A stretch of 64,000 bases of DNA, from contig CAJYNG010000011.1 of assembly GCA_913775725.1 (NCBI GenBank), positions 246,577 through 310,576 of the forward strand. Reading direction: 5' to 3'. Both the position numbers and the translations under genes were made by a program. This DNA comes from an uncultured Stenotrophomonas sp. Its GTDB lineage: Bacteria; Pseudomonadota; Gammaproteobacteria; Xanthomonadales; Xanthomonadaceae. Below, piece by piece: positions 8,378-16,744 of this stretch (the stretch's first letter is position 1; each line of letters opens with the position of its first letter). Below the pieces are notes generated by a model. That model saw only the letters and a list, made by a program, of their open reading frames with translations, did not search any database and was not told where the DNA came from.

Positions 8378-9409
8378 ATGAGCCTGTTCGAGCGACACCT
8401 GACGCTGTGGGTTGTGCTGTGCATTGCGGCTGGCACCGTGCTGGGCCACGTCCTGCCCGGCGCTTTTACCGTGCTGGCATCCGCAGAGGTCGCCAAGGTC
8501 AACCTGCCGGTTGCGGTGCTGATCTGGCTGATGATCATCCCGATGCTGCTGAAGGTCGACTTCACTGCGATGCGCCAGTTGCAGCAGCACTGGAAGGGCA
8601 TCGGCGTAACGCTGTTCATCAACTGGGCCGTGAAGCCATTCTCGATGGCGCTGCTGGGCTGGCTGTTCCTGCGCCATGCCTTCGCCGACTGGTTGCCCGC
8701 AGCACAGATCGACAGCTACATCGCCGGGCTGATCCTGCTGGCAGCCGCGCCCTGCACCGCCATGGTGTTCGTGTGGAGCAACCTGTGCCGCGGTGATGCC
8801 AACTTCACCCTGAGCCAGGTGGCGTTGAACGACGCGATCATGGTGGTTGCCTACGCGCCGGTGGTTGCACTGCTGCTGGGCCTGTCAGCGATCACCGTGC
8901 CGTGGGATACCCTGCTGCTGTCCGTTGGCCTCTACATCGTGGTGCCGGTGCTGGTGGCTGCGTTGCTGCGGCACTGGATCCTGATGCGTCGTGGCGAGGC
9001 AGCGTTGCAGCGGGTGCTTCGCAAGCTTGGGCCCGTCTCGCTGTGTGCGCTGCTGCTCACACTGGTGCTGCTGTTCGGCTTCCAGGGCCGACAGATCGTG
9101 GAGCAGCCGCTGGTGATCGCACTGATAGCGGTGCCGATCCTGATCCAGGTCTATTTCACTTCCGGCCTGGCCTACCTGCTCAATCGTCGTTTTGGCGTGG
9201 CACATTGCGTGGCCGGTCCCTCAGCGTTGATTGGTGCCAGCAACTTCTTCGAATTGGCGGTTGCCACCGCGGTGGGACTGTTCGGTGTGCATTCGGGGGC
9301 GGCGCTGGCCACCGTGGTGGGCGTGCTGATCGAGGTGCCGGTGATGCTGTCCGTGGTGCGGATCGTGAACCGTACTCAGGGCTGGTATGAGAGGCGCGGG
9401 GAGCGCTGA
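8378..9409 (+). CDS. acr3: ACR3-family arsenite efflux transporter
   Basis: The 343-residue inner-membrane protein has about ten hydrophobic helices. It carries the ACR3 signature APCTAMVFVWSNL with the conserved Cys in helix 4, and the helix-9 region ALIGASNFFELAVA. It extrudes arsenite using the proton motive force. ATG 8378 is 11 bp after the arsC stop; the longer open frame upstream overlaps arsC and is not real. It is the last gene of the arsR operon and is often labelled arsB despite belonging to ACR3 rather than the E. coli ArsB family. Confidence 0.93.
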   Translation: MSLFERHLTLWVVLCIAAGTVLGHVLPGAFTVLASAEVAKVNLPVAVLIWLMIIPMLLKVDFTAMRQLQQHWKGIGVTLFINWAVKPFSMALLGWLFLRHAFADWLPAAQIDSYIAGLILLAAAPCTAMVFVWSNLCRGDANFTLSQVALNDAIMVVAYAPVVALLLGLSAITVPWDTLLLSVGLYIVVPVLVAALLRHWILMRRGEAALQRVLRKLGPVSLCALLLTLVLLFGFQGRQIVEQPLVIALIAVPILIQVYFTSGLAYLLNRRFGVAHCVAGPSALIGASNFFELAVATAVGLFGVHSGAALATVVGVLIEVPVMLSVVRIVNRTQGWYERRGER

Positions 9410-9670
9410 CAGATCAGGCGCGCGGCCAGCGTGGTCCTGCGGTGTCGATGTCCGATCCGACGTGCCGCTGTCGTTATTGCCTTGGTGATGCCGCCCCACG
9501 CCACACCCTCAACTTCGATCCGTGTCGCATATTGCCAAAGCCGCTGCGGCCATTGCGCCGCCTCGATCTTCGGCAACTCAACAGCATGCAAGAATGCTGA
9601 AAGCGTCTTCGATCGAATGCTGTTTGCAACTTGTCTGATTGGCGTTGCGCAGCGACGGCGGTACAGATGA
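9410..9670. other. Intergenic stretch after acr3
   Basis: About 260 bases, continuing into the structured leader below. A minus-strand frame runs through it (about 9376-9678; KTLSAFLHAVELPKIEAAQW is its most protein-like part), but it lacks a recognisable domain and overlaps both neighbours. I do not call it a gene. Confidence 0.35.
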
Positions 9671-9870
9671 CGTGCCACCGGAAAAGGGTGGCCGGGACTC
9701 GAAAACCCGTCAGATCACGAACGTTGTTTTGCGCTTGCCGGCCGGCGTCACCTTGTGTGGCGCCGGTCGGTAATCCGTCTGCCGGCCATGGCGGGCGGAG
9801 CGTGGAGGCCTTGCGCCTGCCGGTCTTGTTCGTGATCTCCCGGTTTTCGAGCCACGTCTCCGCCCGCCAC
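9671..9870 (+). ncRNA. Candidate structured leader with pseudoknot topology
   Basis: Stem A pairs 9698-9722 (CTCGAAAACC...AGATCACGAAC) with 9828-9851 (GTTCGTGAT...GGTTTTCGAG). Only three or four bases per arm are unpaired. Stem B pairs 9790-9805 (GGCGGGCGGAGCGTGG) with 9852-9868 (CCACG..CTCCGCCCGCC). The order A-B-A'-B' means either a pseudoknot or two exclusive folds. A small hairpin CCACCGGAAAAGGGTGG lies at 9675-9691. The block ends about 45 bases before the start codon of the small gene at 9914. RNA function is inferred; an inverted DNA duplication is the alternative. Confidence 0.4.
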
Positions 9871-9913
9871 CTCTGCGTGGCGGCTGCCGTCTGTCCTGCA
9901 CGGAGCACCTGCC

Positions 9914-10288
9914 ATGAGCACACCTGAATCCTCCCGCCTGCGCGCGCAGTACGTGCCCGCCAACGCGGACGCGCCCTCGGAAACACCGCACCCGCACGAT
10001 CCGCACGGTTTCATCGCCACGCTCGACCGCATCGGCAAGGGCGCGGCCGCCGACGGCCAGCCCTGGCCCGAACGTCATCAGATGCCAGGGCGCCGCATGG
10101 CGCTGGCCGACGCGGACTGTGCGTTGGCCGGGCTGCGCGTGGCGCTGGAAATGCTGCTGGCTGCCGAGCGCGTGCGCCAGAACGGACCCGACGAGGAGTA
10201 CGTGGGCGACCGCGTGATGGAGGGCCTGATGATGGCCAGTCTGTCGCTGGCCGCACAGGTCAGCGCACGCATGCGGCCGGAAGGGTGA
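9914..10288 (+). CDS. Small conserved-type protein of unknown function (possibly DUF6124-like)
   Basis: The 124-residue soluble protein begins MSTPESSRLRAQYVPANAD and has a Pro/His-rich N-terminal third (ETPHPHDPHGF). An amphipathic helical C-terminal half follows (ADCALAGLRVALEMLLAAE, then VMEGLMMASLSLAAQVSAR). The layout resembles the small DUF6124/DUF3077-type proteins of pseudomonads and xanthomonads, whose role is unknown; this match is from memory and uncertain. The start has only a weak GGAGCACC signal before it. It sits alone downstream of the structured leader, which may control its translation. Confidence 0.6.
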   Translation: MSTPESSRLRAQYVPANADAPSETPHPHDPHGFIATLDRIGKGAAADGQPWPERHQMPGRRMALADADCALAGLRVALEMLLAAERVRQNGPDEEYVGDRVMEGLMMASLSLAAQVSARMRPEG

Positions 10289-10348
10289 TACGGGGAACAA
10301 CGCTCACTGCAGCGCCGGGCACGGCCCGGCGCTGCAGTGCGCGCCACA

Positions 10349-11023
10349 TCACTCGCAGAGCACGCTGTCTTCCTTCAACGCGGCATCCTGCAGTGGCTGG
10401 CGCTGTTCGATCTGCGCACGTTGTTCCGCCGTCGGCTCGCCCAGCCACCACACACGGCAGCGCGCGGTAAGACGGCCGACCATCTTCGACTGATCGGGCG
10501 AGTACAGCATCGCCAACGCGGTGCCGGGGCAGTCGTGGGCCTGGCAGGCGGTGTAGAACCACCACGGCTCGCCCTGCAGCACTACCAGCTCGCCAGGGCC
10601 GCTGGGTCCGCTCAACAGGCGCTGGCGCAGCGAGGGAATCTCCTTGTCGCTGGATTCGGCCGCCGCCGTGTTCTTCATCAGGGTGTTGAAGGCCGCCAGC
10701 ACCTTCGGGTCCTTGCGGCCGCAGTCGTCCACGGTGTTGCCGCCTACCAGGGTGAAGAAATGGGTCGCCAACGGGTTGTCCGCGCAGGTGAGTTCGCCGC
10801 CGGCACTCGGGTCTTCCGGTTCGCCTTCGTTGTCCCACACCGAGGGGTCCACGCCTTCTTCGATGGACGGTTCCTTCTCGACCACGGTGGCCGTGGCGGC
10901 CGGTGCTTCGGTGGTCGGCGCTGGCGCCGCAGCAGGTGCAGTCTGGCCAGTCTTCTCCGGTGCCTGTCCGCAGGCTGCCAGCAGCGCAGCCATCATCGCC
11001 ATCCCTGTGATTCGCATCTTCAT
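10349..11023 (-). CDS. Ivy-like C-type lysozyme inhibitor, lipoprotein
   Basis: The 224-residue precursor has a lipoprotein signal ending in LLAACGQ (lipidated Cys about residue 18), then an Ala/Pro/Thr-rich linker to about residue 60. The C-terminal domain holds the Ivy-type segment YTACQAHDCPGTALAMLYSP. In Ivy proteins the C-x-x-H-[DN]-C loop plugs the lysozyme active site. The final Cys and the TCADNP Cys could form further disulphides. It is predicted to be anchored in the envelope and to protect peptidoglycan from host-type lysozyme. It is convergent with the small gene upstream and divergent from the next gene. Confidence 0.72.
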   Translation of the reverse strand: MKMRITGMAMMAALLAACGQAPEKTGQTAPAAAPAPTTEAPAATATVVEKEPSIEEGVDPSVWDNEGEPEDPSAGGELTCADNPLATHFFTLVGGNTVDDCGRKDPKVLAAFNTLMKNTAAAESSDKEIPSLRQRLLSGPSGPGELVVLQGEPWWFYTACQAHDCPGTALAMLYSPDQSKMVGRLTARCRVWWLGEPTAEQRAQIEQRQPLQDAALKEDSVLCE

Positions 11024-11137
11024 CGCGTGTCCTTGTCTGATCTGCGCCGCATCCGCCGAATCGGCGGCAGCGTGATTCTAACCAGCACCGCGCTAGGATG
11101 CGTTCGTAGCTTCCCGTCATCGCCTGGAGCCGGACGA

Positions 11138-11611
11138 ATGCGCCGTACACCACTCGCCATGATCTTCTGCAGTGCCCTGCTGCTGGCAACGCCGGCAATT
11201 GCCCGCGATGCAGAAGGCACGACGTCTGCGCTCCTGCCCGATACCCCCCTGCCCGCACCGCTGGATCGCGTACTGCGCGACTACGAGCAGGCGTGGCGCA
11301 CCGGTGATGCCAAGGCACTGGCCGCGCTCTTCGCCGAGGATGGCTTTGTGCTGCAGAGCAACCAGCCACCGGTGCGCGGCCGCAGCGCGATCGAAGCCGC
11401 GTATGCCGGCCAGGGCAGCAGTCCGTTGCGGCTGCGTGCCTTGGCGTATGCGGTGGAGGGGAATACGGGTTACATCATCGGTGCGTACAGCTACGGCAAC
11501 AACGTAGGCGATACCGGCAAGTTCACACTCACATTGAAACGCGTGGACGGTGGGCCGTGGATGATTTTCTCGGACATGGACAACACCAACGCGCCGCCAC
11601 GGGCGCGGTGA
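11138..11611 (+). CDS. Exported SnoaL/DUF4440-like NTF2-fold protein
   Basis: The 157-residue precursor has a Sec signal peptide (MRRTPLAMIFCSALLLATPAIA). The following domain is typical of the NTF2-like superfamily: LRDYEQAWRTGDAKALAALF at the start, FVLQSNQPPVRGRSAIEAAY in the middle and a C-terminal sheet ending PWMIFSDMDN. Members bind small ligands or have weak enzymatic roles, and the specific function is unknown. ATG 11138 is chosen because the signal peptide begins there. Confidence 0.75.
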   Translation: MRRTPLAMIFCSALLLATPAIARDAEGTTSALLPDTPLPAPLDRVLRDYEQAWRTGDAKALAALFAEDGFVLQSNQPPVRGRSAIEAAYAGQGSSPLRLRALAYAVEGNTGYIIGAYSYGNNVGDTGKFTLTLKRVDGGPWMIFSDMDNTNAPPRAR

Positions 11612-11615
11612 TCAC

Positions 11616-11652
11616 GCGCGCGTGATGCCAAGCAAGCTTGGCACCCACCAAA
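11616..11652. repeat. REP-like palindrome (TGCCAAGC/GCTTGGCA)
   Basis: TGCCAAGCAAGCTTGGCACCCACCA forms an 8-bp stem followed by the CACCCACCA tail that also follows the palindromes near 18.1 and 45.3 kb. It is a dispersed intergenic REP-type element of this genome. Confidence 0.6.
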
Positions 11653-11695
11653 GCCTGTCTCCGGTGCGGCACCCGCATGTGGTACGCCCTGATAA

Positions 11696-11722
11696 AAAAC
11701 CCCGGCGCGTGGCCGGGGTTTT
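11696..11722. terminator. Bidirectional rho-independent terminator after gpsA
   Basis: AAAACCCCGGC pairs with GCCGGGGTTTT around a five-base loop. The A and T runs on either side let it work for gpsA (leftward) and the convergent rightward gene. Confidence 0.85.
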
Positions 11723-11726
11723 CGAT

Positions 11727-12752
11727 TCACTTGAACAGCGTGTCCGGGTACTCCGGTTTCTGTTCCCGCGCCAGCAATGCGCGCAGTCCTTCTTCCGGTG
11801 TCTGCTCGCCGTGCAGCACGGCACGCACGCGGTCGGAGATCGGCAGGTCGATGCCATGACGGCGTGCCTGTCGCATCACTTCGTCGGCGGTCTGCACCGA
11901 CTCGACCACCTGGCCGATTTCGCGCACGGCATCCTGCAGCGTCTGGCCACGGCCCAGGGCCAGGCCCAGGCGGCGGTTGCGCGACAGGTCGCCGGTGCAG
12001 GTCAGCACCAGATCGCCCAGGCCCGCCAGGCCCATCAGCGTTTCCGGCTTGGCACCGATGGCAGCGGCCAGGCGCAGCATCTCGTTGAGGCCACGGGTGA
12101 TCAGGCCCGCACGGGCGTTGAGGCCCAGCTGCATGCCATCGGCCACGCCGGTGGCCACGGCCAGCACGTTCTTCATCGCGCCGCCCAGCTCGGCACCGAC
12201 CATGTCGTCACCCGTGTAGGCGCGGAACGCCGGGCCGTGCATCGCCTCGGCCACCGTCTGCGCGAACTCGGGCACGTCGCCGTGCACGGTGATCGCGGTC
12301 GGCAGGCCCTGGGTCACTTCCTTGGCGAACGACGGCCCGGTGACAACGGCCAGCGGCACGTCCTCACCCAGCACTTCGCGCGCCACTTCATGCAGGAAGC
12401 GGCCCGAACCGGGTTCGAAGCCCTTGGTGGCCCAGGCCACGCCGGCACCGGCCGGACGCAGCGGCGCCAGCGCACGCACGGTTTCACCGAAGGCATGCGA
12501 CGGGGTCACCACCAGGATCCAGGCCGCGCCCTCCACCGCCGACGCCAGGTCGGTGGTGGCACGCAGGCTGTCCGGCAGCGGGATGCCCGGCAGGTAACGC
12601 GGATTCTCGTGGCGCTGGTCGATGGCTTCGACCACGGCAGCGTCGCGCCCCCACAGCACGGTCGGGTGACCGTGCCGTGCGAGCAGGCTGGCCAGCGCGG
12701 TTCCCCAGGAACCGGCGCCAAGCACGGCGATCTTGTCAGCGGTAGTGCTCAT
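11727..12752 (-). CDS. gpsA: Glycerol-3-phosphate dehydrogenase [NAD(P)+]
   Basis: The 341-residue cytosolic enzyme makes sn-glycerol-3-phosphate from dihydroxyacetone phosphate for phospholipid synthesis. The Rossmann motif [18 protein letters not shown] is at the N-terminus. The catalytic Lys region is present in [17 protein letters not shown], and the substrate segment [20 protein letters not shown] follows. It lies 20 bp downstream of secB in the conserved rhodanese-secB-gpsA arrangement also known from E. coli (yibN-grxC-secB-gpsA), here without grxC. It ends at a strong terminator. Confidence 0.96.
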   Translation of the reverse strand: MSTTADKIAVLGAGSWGTALASLLARHGHPTVLWGRDAAVVEAIDQRHENPRYLPGIPLPDSLRATTDLASAVEGAAWILVVTPSHAFGETVRALAPLRPAGAGVAWATKGFEPGSGRFLHEVAREVLGEDVPLAVVTGPSFAKEVTQGLPTAITVHGDVPEFAQTVAEAMHGPAFRAYTGDDMVGAELGGAMKNVLAVATGVADGMQLGLNARAGLITRGLNEMLRLAAAIGAKPETLMGLAGLGDLVLTCTGDLSRNRRLGLALGRGQTLQDAVREIGQVVESVQTADEVMRQARRHGIDLPISDRVRAVLHGEQTPEEGLRALLAREQKPEYPDTLFK

Positions 12753-12772
12753 CCGTGACGTCGCGGCAGGAA

Positions 12773-13291
12773 TCAGGCGTTGCCAGCCGGCTCGGAGTCA
12801 GCCAGCGACGGTGCGTCGCCCTGCTCCTGGCGCTGGCGCAGGGTTTCTGCGTACAGGCCTTCGAAGTTGATCGGCTGCAGGAAGAACGGCGGGAAGCCGC
12901 CGGCCTGGATCAGGTCGCTGACCAGCTGGCGCACGTACGGGAACAGGATGTTCGGGCACTGGGTGCCGAGCAGCACGTCGATCGACTGCGGGTCCAGGCC
13001 GACCAGGCCGAACACGCCGGCCTGCTTCACTTCAGCCACGTACGCGGTGCGCTCACCGGCCTGGCAGGTCAGGGTCACGGCCAGCACGACTTCGAAGGCG
13101 TTCTCACCCAGGCGCTGCACCTGCTGGTTCAGGTTCAGCTGCAGCTCCGGCTGCACCTGGTCATTGAAGATGGTCGGAGCGTTCGGCGACTCGAAGGAGA
13201 CGTCCTTGACGTAGATCTTCTCGACGGTGAAAGCGGGGCCGGTGGCGGCATCGACCGGCGCAGCGGCGCCGTTGGTGATCTCTTCGGACAT
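12773..13291 (-). CDS. secB: Protein-export chaperone SecB
   Basis: The 172-residue protein begins [19 protein letters not shown]. It contains the SecB core: [30 protein letters not shown], and the hydrophobic-groove segment [18 protein letters not shown] with [13 protein letters not shown]. It holds preproteins unfolded and delivers them to SecA. The frame is open further upstream to 13390, but ATG 13291 matches the family's N-terminus. It sits between the rhodanese gene and gpsA. Confidence 0.96.
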   Translation of the reverse strand: MSEEITNGAAAPVDAATGPAFTVEKIYVKDVSFESPNAPTIFNDQVQPELQLNLNQQVQRLGENAFEVVLAVTLTCQAGERTAYVAEVKQAGVFGLVGLDPQSIDVLLGTQCPNILFPYVRQLVSDLIQAGGFPPFFLQPINFEGLYAETLRQRQEQGDAPSLADSEPAGNA

Positions 13292-13390
13292 TTCCAGTAA
13301 CTCCAATGAATGCAATGAAAACGATGGTCGAATTACTGCGATGGGGGCGGGATCAGGCCCATACAAGGCCGGATCCGCCACCTGCGGCAA

Positions 13391-13828
13391 TCAGTTGCGG
13401 CCCTTGACCAGCGGCAGCTCGGCCTGCTGCCAGGCGGGAATGCCGCCGTCGAGCACGTAAACCTTCTCGAAGCCGGCCTTCTTCAGCACCTTGGCGGCGG
13501 TTTCCGAGGCGTTGCCGCTGCGGCACACCAGCACCACCGGCGACTGCTTGGCGTTGGCCACCAGCTTGTTGTCCGGGCCGAAGGCACTGGCCTGGGCATT
13601 GCGGCTGCCGGCAATGTGGCCCTTCTCGAAGTCACCGCTGGCCGACAGGTCGACCACCACCGTGCCGCCCGCGTTCATCAGCTGGGTCAGTTCGGCGGGC
13701 TTGATGCCCTTGAAGCCCCGGAACAGGCGGCGGATCTCGGTGACGATGATGGCCACGGTCAGGCCGACCAGGGCCGCGGACAGCATCGGGTTTCGGCCTG
13801 CAAAGGCCAGCAACTCTTCGTAATTCAC
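13391..13828 (-). CDS. Membrane-anchored rhodanese-like protein (YibN type)
   Basis: The 145-residue protein has one N-terminal membrane helix (PMLSAALVGLTVAIIVTEI) followed by a single rhodanese domain. The active-site loop is CRSGNAS with the sulfur-accepting Cys, preceded by VVVDLSASGDFEKGHIAGS. It probably acts as a membrane-tethered sulfurtransferase on the cytoplasmic face. Its position upstream of secB-gpsA matches E. coli yibN. Confidence 0.88.
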   Translation of the reverse strand: MNYEELLAFAGRNPMLSAALVGLTVAIIVTEIRRLFRGFKGIKPAELTQLMNAGGTVVVDLSASGDFEKGHIAGSRNAQASAFGPDNKLVANAKQSPVVLVCRSGNASETAAKVLKKAGFEKVYVLDGGIPAWQQAELPLVKGRN

Positions 13829-13885
13829 TCAGGTCACGGGTCGATTAAGCGGGCGCCGATTGTCGCACAAGCCGGACGCGGCCCG

Positions 13886-14311
13886 TCACTGCCCCTTCCA
13901 CAGGTCCGGCAGGCCAGCGGTCTGCCACCAGCGCTTGGCCTCGGCATCCCAGCGCCAGCGCTCGACCACGACCACGGTGCGCTCGGCCTGGGTGTTCTGG
14001 TTGATCACCCCGATTTCGACCCGGCGCTCGACCAGGCCCCCGTCCAGCGAGGCGCTGCTGCGCTCGCGGTAGGACGACACGCGCAGCTGCGCGTAGCGGT
14101 TGAGCTCGAACTCGGTGGGCGGCTTTTCCTTGCGCAGCTTGGGGTCCAGATAGCCGATGGCATCGTCCATGCTGCCCCAGCGGATGGTGGCGCCGTAGGC
14201 GATCTGGGTCTCTTCCAGCAGCTTGCGCTGCTTGCGGCTGAGGTCGTCGGCCGAAGCCACGGCGCTGACCAGCAGCAGGGAACAGATCAGGAACTGGATG
14301 AGGCGGCGCAT
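13886..14311 (-). CDS. Exported protein of unknown function
   Basis: The 141-residue precursor has a signal peptide (MRRLIQFLICSLLLVSAVASA) followed by a basic helix (DDLSRKQRKLLEETQIAY). A mixed domain with repeated beta-strand character follows (LRVSSYRERSSASLDGG, RTVVVVERWRWD) and ends WWQTAGLPDLWKGQ. I recognise no named family. The position next to the thioesterase, rhodanese and secB genes suggests a family-specific core gene. It is probably periplasmic. Confidence 0.7.
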   Translation of the reverse strand: MRRLIQFLICSLLLVSAVASADDLSRKQRKLLEETQIAYGATIRWGSMDDAIGYLDPKLRKEKPPTEFELNRYAQLRVSSYRERSSASLDGGLVERRVEIGVINQNTQAERTVVVVERWRWDAEAKRWWQTAGLPDLWKGQ

Positions 14312-14343
14312 CGGTGGTTTCCCCAGAACGTCAGCCTGCCATC

Positions 14344-14811
14344 CTACCCTTTGGCGAAGGCAACGAAGCGACCGCTGAACTCGGCGGCGGGCTTGCCATC
14401 GGCCCCGGGCTGGGTGGCGATGATGCTGATGCGGGCCTTGCGGCGCTGCCGGAAGGTGTTCAGGAAGGCATCCCAGCCAGTGGCCTCGGCCGCTTCGGCA
14501 TGGGCGTGCAGGTCTTCGTAGACCGGGGCCAGGTAGCGCAGGTTGCTGTCGGCCACGTAGACCTCGGCATCGTGCCCAGCCAGGCGCAGGCGCAGGCTGA
14601 CCAGGGCCCAGCCGGACAGGGTCAGCACCGAGGCCAGGCTGCCACCGAAGGCGTTGCCCTTGTCGTTGACGTTGGCGGTCAGCGGCGCGGTGATGCGCAG
14701 CACGCCATCGGCATAGCCGTCGAGCTGGATCTGCATGGCGCGGACCGCCGGCATGCAGTCCAGCACGTCCTGCAGGGCGGCCAGCGAGGAAGTCAGAGCA
14801 TCAACGGACAT
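14344..14811 (-). CDS. YiiD C-terminal-type hotdog thioesterase
   Basis: The 155-residue single hotdog domain has GNAFGGSLASVLTLSGWAL in the central helix and YVADSNLRYLAPVYEDLHAH in the following strand region, as in the putative thioesterase domain found at the end of YiiD. It presumably hydrolyses an acyl-CoA, substrate unknown. The frame extends to 14856, but ATG 14811 (MSVDALTSS) is a more natural start. It diverges from hemD. Confidence 0.75.
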   Translation of the reverse strand: MSVDALTSSLAALQDVLDCMPAVRAMQIQLDGYADGVLRITAPLTANVNDKGNAFGGSLASVLTLSGWALVSLRLRLAGHDAEVYVADSNLRYLAPVYEDLHAHAEAAEATGWDAFLNTFRQRRKARISIIATQPGADGKPAAEFSGRFVAFAKG

Positions 14812-14842
14812 CGGAGCAGAGACCACGACAACGAAGGGCCCG

Positions 14843-14856
14843 CATAATGCAGGCAA
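14843..14856 (+). promoter_or_regulatory. -10-like hexamer placing hemD mRNA as leaderless
   Basis: CATAAT at 14843-14848 is followed by seven bases and then ATG 14856. Transcription would begin at or next to the initiation codon. This makes the upstream in-frame ATG 14847, which lies inside the -10 box, an unlikely start. Confidence 0.4.
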
Positions 14857-15656
14857 TGGCCGACCATACGATACCCACTGGCGCCGCCGGTTCCGAGCCG
14901 GGCTGGACCTTCATTTCGCTGCGACCGCAGGGCCAGAATTCCGCGCTGCGCCGCGCCGTTGCTGGGCTGGGCGGGCATGTGGTGGCGCTGCCACCCTGGC
15001 GCCTGCAGCGCCTGAACGGCACGCCAGTGGTGCGCCAGCTGCAACGCGCGCTGAATTGCGATCGGGTGGTGTTCACCAGCCCGGCCGCCGTTGCCGCAGC
15101 CGCCACCCTGCTGCCGCTGGCCGAGGCGCAGCGCAGCCCGTGGCTGACCGTGGGCGAAGGCACCGCGCGTGCACTGCAGGCGCTGGGCGTCGGCGAGGTG
15201 CATGCACCGCAGCGGATGGACAGCGAGGGGCTGCTCGCGATGCCGGTGCTGGCCAACGTGCAGGGCCTGTGCATCGGCCTGGTGACCGCGCCCGGCGGGC
15301 GTGGCCTGATAGCCGCGCAGCTGCAGGCGGCCGGGGCGATCATTGAACGCGCCGGCGTCTACCAGCGTCGCCTGCTGCGCCTGCCGCCCCGCACGTTGGC
15401 TCGATTGGCGCCTTCAGCGCAGCCGTGGGTGCTGGCGGTAAGCAGTGGCGAAGCGCTGCAGCATTTCTGGCAGCAGCTTCCAGCCGCATTGCAGCAGCGC
15501 CTGCAGGCACACGCGACCGCAGTCGTAGCCAGTGATCGCCTCGGCCAACAGGCGCGGGCACTGGGCCTGCAACACATCGTGCGCGCCGCCGGCCCCACCA
15601 CCGCGCAGCTGGTGGCGGCTGCACACGCCACGCTCACCGTCCCGGCAGCGACCTGA
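14856..15656 (+). CDS. hemD: Uroporphyrinogen-III synthase
   Basis: The 266-residue enzyme closes and isomerises hydroxymethylbilane to uroporphyrinogen III in haem synthesis. The two-domain layout is visible from the motifs VVFTSPAAVAAAATLLP, LTVGEGTARALQALGV, GLVTAPGGRGLIAAQL, ERAGVYQRRL and VLAVSSGEALQHF. Sequence conservation in HemD is low, but this motif order and the neighbouring hemX-hemY genes make the call firm. ATG 14856 (MADHTIP) is preferred over 14847 because a -10-like box overlaps the latter. Confidence 0.9.
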   Translation: MADHTIPTGAAGSEPGWTFISLRPQGQNSALRRAVAGLGGHVVALPPWRLQRLNGTPVVRQLQRALNCDRVVFTSPAAVAAAATLLPLAEAQRSPWLTVGEGTARALQALGVGEVHAPQRMDSEGLLAMPVLANVQGLCIGLVTAPGGRGLIAAQLQAAGAIIERAGVYQRRLLRLPPRTLARLAPSAQPWVLAVSSGEALQHFWQQLPAALQQRLQAHATAVVASDRLGQQARALGLQHIVRAAGPTTAQLVAAAHATLTVPAAT

Positions 15657-15760
15657 ACAGGGACGTGGGTCACGCTTGCCGCTGTCGTCGGCAACAGTGA
15701 TGCTGTGCACAACGCGGCCTGCCGGCCCTCGACCGGCGACGTTGCCGACAAGGAAGCCCG

Positions 15761-16738
15761 ATGAACGACACTCCGCCCGCTGCTCCACCCCATCGACCCG
15801 TGCGCTGGCTGCTGCCGCTGGCCGGGGTGGTCGTGCTTGGTGCGGGCGGCTATGCCGGCTGGTACTTCTGGCAGCAGCAACAGGAAGAGCAGCACGCGCA
15901 GGCGCAGACCACCGCCGTGCAGCTGCAGGGCCTGGAGGCCACACTGGACGCGCTGCGCCGTGACCAGCGCGCCAGCAGCCAGCGCTTGCAGGACGCGGCC
16001 GCCACCAACCGCGTGCTGCGCGACGAGATGCTGGGACTCTCACAGCGCAGCGCGTTGCTGGAGGAGAACCTGGCCAAGCTGGCTGACAGCGCCAACCAGG
16101 GCCGCCAGGCGGTGCAGCGCGACGAGGCCGAGCTGCTGCTGACCCAGGCCGCGCAACGCCTGAACTACGCCGACGACGTGGACGGCGCACGCCGCCTGTA
16201 TGCACAGGCGGCCACCGCGCTGGCCGAACTGCCCGACACTGATGGCCTGAATCTGCGCCAGGCACTGGTGCAGGAACGCGATGCGCTGGATGCGTTGGGC
16301 ACCGGCCCGCGTGTGCAGTCACTGCAGCGGTTGGATGCGCTGGCCAAGGCCTTGCAGGGCCTGCCCTCACAGGTGACCGGCGGTGCTGCAACCAACGCCG
16401 CCAGACCGTGGTGGCAGTCCACGCTGGCACCGTTCGTGGACATCACCCCGAGCCGCCAGAATGGTCCGCTGACCGCCGCCGAACGCCGCAACGCCGACGA
16501 CGCGCTGCAGCTGGAACTGACTCTGGCGCGCGCTGCGATCGAACGTGGCGACCGCACCGGTCGCGATACCGCATTGGCGCGTGTAGAGCATTGGGCACAG
16601 CGGCGTTGGCCGGATTCACCGGCCCTGCGCGCGCAACGTGCTGAACTGAAGGCCTTGCGCGAGCTTCCGCTGCAGGCCAGAAACGCTGTTCTTGGCAGCA
16701 CCCTGCAGCAGCTGCGTACCCAGACCGACCGGAGGTAA
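15761..16738 (+). CDS. hemX: HemX-like membrane protein
   Basis: The 325-residue protein has a Pro-rich cytosolic N-terminus and one membrane helix (WLLPLAGVVVLGAGGYAGWY). A long coiled coil follows (residues ~45-125: TTAVQLQGLEATLDALRRD...), then a helical periplasmic domain with WWQSTLAPFVDITP. This is the HemX architecture, annotated historically as uroporphyrinogen-III methyltransferase but lacking SAM-binding motifs here. It lies between hemD and hemY with a six-base gap to hemY, so the genes are probably co-transcribed. The exact role in haem metabolism is not established. Confidence 0.88.
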   Translation: MNDTPPAAPPHRPVRWLLPLAGVVVLGAGGYAGWYFWQQQQEEQHAQAQTTAVQLQGLEATLDALRRDQRASSQRLQDAAATNRVLRDEMLGLSQRSALLEENLAKLADSANQGRQAVQRDEAELLLTQAAQRLNYADDVDGARRLYAQAATALAELPDTDGLNLRQALVQERDALDALGTGPRVQSLQRLDALAKALQGLPSQVTGGAATNAARPWWQSTLAPFVDITPSRQNGPLTAAERRNADDALQLELTLARAAIERGDRTGRDTALARVEHWAQRRWPDSPALRAQRAELKALRELPLQARNAVLGSTLQQLRTQTDRR

Positions 16739-16744
16739 TCCCGC

